DNA of 7,989 nucleotides, taken from assembly GCA_900758165.1 (NCBI GenBank), contig CAAEQN010000097.1:1-7989 (forward strand), written 5' to 3'. Shown here piece after piece: positions 5,336 to 7,989 of this stretch. This DNA comes from Clostridia bacterium. GTDB lineage: Bacteria; Bacillota; Clostridia; TANB77; CAG-508. Numbering within the stretch: position 1 is the first letter of the stretch; every line of letters starts with the position of its first letter. The notes under the pieces were generated by a model, which was not told the origin of the DNA, did no database searches, and was given only the letters and a program-made list of their open reading frames with translations. The position numbers and the translations under genes were made by a program.

Positions 5336-7273
5336 TTAATCTTTTTTACATTTTTCTATATTTTCTATAATTAACTTAAAATCTATTTTTCTTGTCAATT
5401 TATCTGCTGATATTACTTCTATTGTTACCTTATCTCCTACTTTGTAAATCTTATTGCTTTTTTCTCCTTTTAATGTTTTTCTTTCATCATCATAAGCAAA
5501 ATATTCATCTCCCATATTTTCAAATCTAACTAGTCCTTCTATAGTATTATCTAATTCTATAAACATTCCAAATGGGGTAATGCTTGATACAATTCCATTA
5601 TATATCTCTCCAATTTTGTCTTGCATATATTCTGCTTTCTTTAATGCTTCTGCTTCTCTTTCTACCTTTTGAGCTATTTTCTCTCTTTCTGAAGAGGTTT
5701 CAGCATATTTTGTAGCTTCTACTTGGTACTTCTCTTTTAGTTCATTATTTATAGAATAATCATGTTTTAAGTATGAAGATATTACTCTGTGAATAAATAA
5801 GTCCGGATATCTTCTTATTGGGGATGTAAAATGGCAGTAATATTTACTTGCTATTCCAAAGTGCCCTTTGTTAGAACTTTCATATCTAGCCACCTTTAAA
5901 GTTCTAAGTATTAAATTAGATACTACTTTTTCTTCTGGTTTTCCTTTTACTTCATCTAAAACTTGAGCAAATGCTTTTGGATGTACACTACTTTCATCAT
6001 CTTTTTTTATTCCTTTTATTTTATATCCTAAATTAAATAAAAATTTGTTCAAATCTGATATCTTTTCCATATCTGGAGTTTCATGTACTCTATATATAAA
6101 AGGAGCTTGCAACCAATAAAACCTTTCTGCAACAGTTTCATTTGCAGTTAGCATAAATTGTTCTATTACCTCATTAGACTCTAAATAATCGTATTTTCTT
6201 ACATCTATTGCTATACCATTTTCATTTAATATAATCTTACTTTCTGGTATGTCTAAATTTAAACTTCCATTTCTGTCTCTTCTATTTTTTAGAATGTCTT
6301 TTAACTCTCTCATTCTTAAAAAATGTTCTATATATTTATTATATTCTTTTGCCGTATTTTTAACTCTTTTTAAGTCTTCTGAAGTCACAAATTCACCTAT
6401 TTTTTTGTTATTAATTGATTTGTCCTGGTTTTCTTCTTTTACTTTTCCATTTTTTAAATCTTCATATATAAACAAATCATTTACATCATGATAGTTCATT
6501 CTTTTAGTTGTTTTTATTACAGATTTAAAGATATCTGATTCTATTACTTTTCCTTTTGCATCTATTTTCATTATAACAGATATTGTAAATCTATCCTGAT
6601 TTTCGTTTAGACTGCATATTCCATTAGATAATTCTTTGGGTAACATTGGAATTACTCTATTCATCATATATATACTTGTCCCTCTTGTTATTGCTTCTTT
6701 ATCTAACTTTGAACCAGATTTTACGTAATAACTAACATCTGCAATATGAACTCCTAAAGTATATGTTCCGTCATTATTCTTCTTTACATTTACTGCATCG
6801 TCTAAATCTTTTGCATCTTCGCCATCTATAGTAAATATTTCCTCATTTCTTAAATCAACTCTTTTTTGAATATCTTTTTCTGATATTGTTTGAGAAATTG
6901 ATAGTGCTTCATTTAGAACTGGCTCTGGAAATTTGTTAGGCAAATTATATTCTTTTACAAGAGTTAGCATATCTACCCCAGCTTCGTCTATGTATCCTAT
7001 TATTTCAACAATAGAACCTTCTGGCTTTGAATTTTTACTAGCTTCTTTTTCAATTCTTACTACTACTTTTTGATTGTTTTTTGCACCAAGAGTTTTCTTT
7101 TTTGGAATATAAATATCGTTTCCATATTTTTTATCATCTAATACCACAAATCCAAAGTTTCTGCTCTTCTTAAATGTTCCAACTTTACAATTTTGATTTT
7201 CTTGTTCAATTATTAATTTTGATTTTCTTTTTCTTTTGTTTTGCGTTCTGCTTTTTATTTTACTTTTTTTCAT
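5336..7273 (-). CDS. rnr: RNase R-type 3'-5' exoribonuclease, N-terminally short
   Basis: This is a processive RNB-family exonuclease that degrades structured RNA in the cytoplasm. Its 645 residues compare with roughly 700-800 for typical Firmicutes RNase R. In order they comprise: a very basic tail (1-20, KKSKIKSRTQNKRKRKSK); one cold-shock/OB domain (about 29-95, with NFGFVVLDD and NDIYIPK) that best fits the second CSD; the linker GVDMLTLVKEYNLPNKFP; the RNB domain (about 135-500); and an S1 domain (about 553-635). The catalytic aspartates are intact in IDGEDAKDLDDA (D150, D156, D158, D159), and SPIRRYPDLFIHR (484-496) is present. The winged-helix domain and first CSD are missing. The codon just before the ATG is TAA, so no upstream extension in frame exists. 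The SD is AAAGGA-like, about 10 bases upstream. secG lies 72 bases before it with a terminator in between. Confidence 0.95.
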   Translation of the reverse strand: MKKSKIKSRTQNKRKRKSKLIIEQENQNCKVGTFKKSRNFGFVVLDDKKYGNDIYIPKKKTLGAKNNQKVVVRIEKEASKNSKPEGSIVEIIGYIDEAGVDMLTLVKEYNLPNKFPEPVLNEALSISQTISEKDIQKRVDLRNEEIFTIDGEDAKDLDDAVNVKKNNDGTYTLGVHIADVSYYVKSGSKLDKEAITRGTSIYMMNRVIPMLPKELSNGICSLNENQDRFTISVIMKIDAKGKVIESDIFKSVIKTTKRMNYHDVNDLFIYEDLKNGKVKEENQDKSINNKKIGEFVTSEDLKRVKNTAKEYNKYIEHFLRMRELKDILKNRRDRNGSLNLDIPESKIILNENGIAIDVRKYDYLESNEVIEQFMLTANETVAERFYWLQAPFIYRVHETPDMEKISDLNKFLFNLGYKIKGIKKDDESSVHPKAFAQVLDEVKGKPEEKVVSNLILRTLKVARYESSNKGHFGIASKYYCHFTSPIRRYPDLFIHRVISSYLKHDYSINNELKEKYQVEATKYAETSSEREKIAQKVEREAEALKKAEYMQDKIGEIYNGIVSSITPFGMFIELDNTIEGLVRFENMGDEYFAYDDERKTLKGEKSNKIYKVGDKVTIEVISADKLTRKIDFKLIIENIEKCKKD

Positions 7274-7289
7274 TTATACTTTTCCTTTT

Positions 7290-7324
7290 CTAAAAAATAA
7301 AAACGACAGAAATATAATCTGCCG
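7290..7324 (-). terminator. Intrinsic terminator or attenuator between secG and rnr
   Basis: On the minus strand, CGGCAGA (7324-7318) pairs with TCTGTCG (7310-7304) in a 7-bp stem with one G-U pair and a 7-base loop. It is followed by TTTTTATTTTTTA. It lies 21 bases past the secG stop and ends only 16 bases before the rnr start, leaving no room for a separate promoter. rnr therefore probably depends on read-through. Confidence 0.75.
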
Positions 7325-7345
7325 CCTTAATATCTATTTATATTA

Positions 7346-7597
7346 TTACATAACATATATAATTCCTAATGCTAAAGCTAATACTATAAATACAACTCCA
7401 AATATAATTGTCCATTTTTTTAATTTTCCTTCATGAGTTCTACTTTTATTTTTTTCATAAAAGTTATTTGTTGTTGAAGATCCAACTATTGTTCCAGAAG
7501 CTCCTCTGCTATCTTTGTTTTGCATAGTTGTTATTATTATTAAAGCAAGACAATCCAAGATATATAAGGCTACTAATATATATTTTATTATTTGCAT
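7346..7597 (-). CDS. secG: Preprotein translocase subunit SecG
   Basis: SecG is the small accessory subunit of the SecYEG channel in the cytoplasmic membrane and aids protein export. The 83-residue length is usual for Firmicutes. Two membrane helices (about 4-24 and 61-82) flank a polar cytoplasmic loop. That loop bears the family pattern TMQNKDSRGASGTIVGSS (the usual Q-x-x-x-x-G-(L/A)-S-G-x-(I/V)-x-G), then TNNFYEK and a basic stretch before the second helix. The start ATG at 7597 has GGAG (7607-7610) 9 bases upstream. A plausible promoter lies at 7638-7666. secG followed by rnr is a known Firmicutes gene order, which supports both calls. Confidence 0.95.
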   Translation of the reverse strand: MQIIKYILVALYILDCLALIIITTMQNKDSRGASGTIVGSSTTNNFYEKNKSRTHEGKLKKWTIIFGVVFIVLALALGIIYVM

Positions 7598-7637
7598 TTT
7601 CTAACACTCCTTTTTTGCTACTTATATTGACTTATTT

Positions 7638-7666
7638 ATTCTATCACAAAACATTCTAAAATGCAA
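7638..7666 (-). promoter_or_regulatory. secG promoter (extended -10)
   Basis: On the minus strand, TTGCAT (7661-7666) and TAGAAT (7638-7643) are separated by 17 bases, and TGA before the -10 box gives an extended -10 element. The leader is about 35 bases. It lies just downstream of the palindromic repeat element, so secG need not be transcribed through that element. Confidence 0.55.
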
Positions 7667-7696
7667 TCAGTTTTAATATATTTTTTATCAGTTTAA

Positions 7697-7861
7697 AATT
7701 CGCCCAATAGAACACCCCTTTTCGCCCAATAAAAACGCCTCTTTTCGCCCAATAGGGACGCCCCTTTTTGGGCGAAATTATATTAAATACTTTATTTATA
7801 ATAAAAGGCTAACAGTTTCGCCCAAAAAGGGGCGTCCCTATTGGGCGAAAAGAGGCGAATT
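7697..7861. repeat. GC-rich palindromic repeat element (MITE-like or REP-like)
   Basis: A perfect 42-bp inverted repeat (7736-7777 with 7816-7857) encloses 38 bases of AT-rich sequence. The outer ends AATTCGCC (7697-7704) and GGCGAATT (7854-7861) are also inverted copies, so the left arm is the right arm plus an extra 35 bases (7705-7739). Each arm contains its own smaller hairpin, TTTCGCCC (7743-7750) with GGGCGAAA (7770-7777). Weak further symmetry, TCAG (7688-7691) and CTGA (7872-7875), may mark the true ends. The arms are about half G+C in a very AT-rich window. No protein is encoded, so if it moves it must rely on an enzyme elsewhere. It could also be a strong RNA hairpin. Copies elsewhere cannot be checked here. 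Confidence 0.75.
7699..7766. repeat. Three tandem 22-23-bp units inside the left arm
   Basis: Units at 7699-7720, 7721-7743 and 7744-7766 each begin TTCGCCCAATA and end with CCCCTT or CCTCTT after a variable middle (GAACA, AAAACG, GGGACG). The core CGCCCAATA recurs at 7701, 7723 and 7746, and once inverted at 7839-7847. The units have no unique spacers, so this is not a CRISPR array. Confidence 0.8.
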
Positions 7862-7989
7862 CTAAATTAAGCTGACTATTTTTATTAGTTTTCTCAAAAA
7901 GTCTGTCAATAGTTTTTAAAAATGTCATAAAAAAATATTAAAATTATTTTTTAATTATGTCATAGTGAGCCACTTGATTGTGACTCATT
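7862..7989. other. Right-edge stretch without a confident gene
   Basis: The sequence is AT-rich and non-coding in appearance. It holds an 8-bp direct repeat ATGTCATA (7922-7929 and 7957-7964) and a weak A/T hairpin (7930-7937 with 7945-7952). It also holds an imperfect inverted repeat at the very end (TGAGCCAC at 7966-7973 with GTGACTCA at 7980-7987). On the minus strand TTGACA (7904-7909) lies 17 bases from AATAAA, a poor -10 box. One minus-strand frame is open from the window edge to a TAA at 7944-7946 (14 codons ending IIKK) and could be the tail of a gene beyond the edge, but it is too short to call. Confidence 0.35.

Noticed and set aside
7699..7857. CRISPR array
   Set aside because: The 22-23-base units are directly adjacent with no unique spacers, the second set is inverted, and no cas gene is present.
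7690..7870. Complete insertion sequence
   Set aside because: The element is about 165-190 bases and has no transposase open frame; only a non-autonomous element is possible.

Overview
The window is very AT-rich and its coding style is low-GC Firmicutes: runs of Lys, Ile and Asn, AGGAGG-type Shine-Dalgarno sequences, TTG as well as ATG starts, and near-consensus sigma-A promoters. A tandem-OB SSB, a PdaB-like deacetylase, a Firmicutes-type RNase R and the order secG-rnr point to the class Clostridia, possibly one of the uncultured gut lineages. I cannot name a genus from sequence alone.

All confident genes but one lie on the minus strand, so the window reads naturally from right to left. The right end (about 7598-7989) has no confident gene. 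It holds a GC-rich palindromic repeat element with a perfect 42-bp inverted repeat and tandem 22-23-bp units, then the secG promoter. Next come secG (7346-7597), an intrinsic terminator, and an N-terminally short RNase R gene (5336-7273). These are followed by a DUF308-like six-helix membrane protein (4699-5238) and a separately promoted two-helix membrane protein (4350-4607). Tandem hairpins and a terminator close that unit. metG (2588-4168) has its own promoter. Downstream of it lie a PdaB-like deacetylase gene whose start codon sits inside a long hairpin (1773-2507) and an uncharacterised 154-residue protein (1280-1744). A two-domain ssb (421-1125) has a strong promoter and a TTG start. A bidirectional terminator (342-387) separates ssb from the only plus-strand gene, a 50-residue protein (165-317) with an extended -10 promoter.

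Functionally this is mostly housekeeping: protein export (SecG), RNA decay (RNase R), translation (MetRS) and ssDNA binding (SSB), with small membrane proteins of unknown role between them. Four things stand out. They are the palindromic repeat element near the right edge, a NodB-fold protein that has lost its metal-binding residues, a hairpin over that protein's start codon, and an RNase R without its usual N-terminal domains. I see no phage, CRISPR, toxin-antitoxin, tRNA or rRNA sequence.
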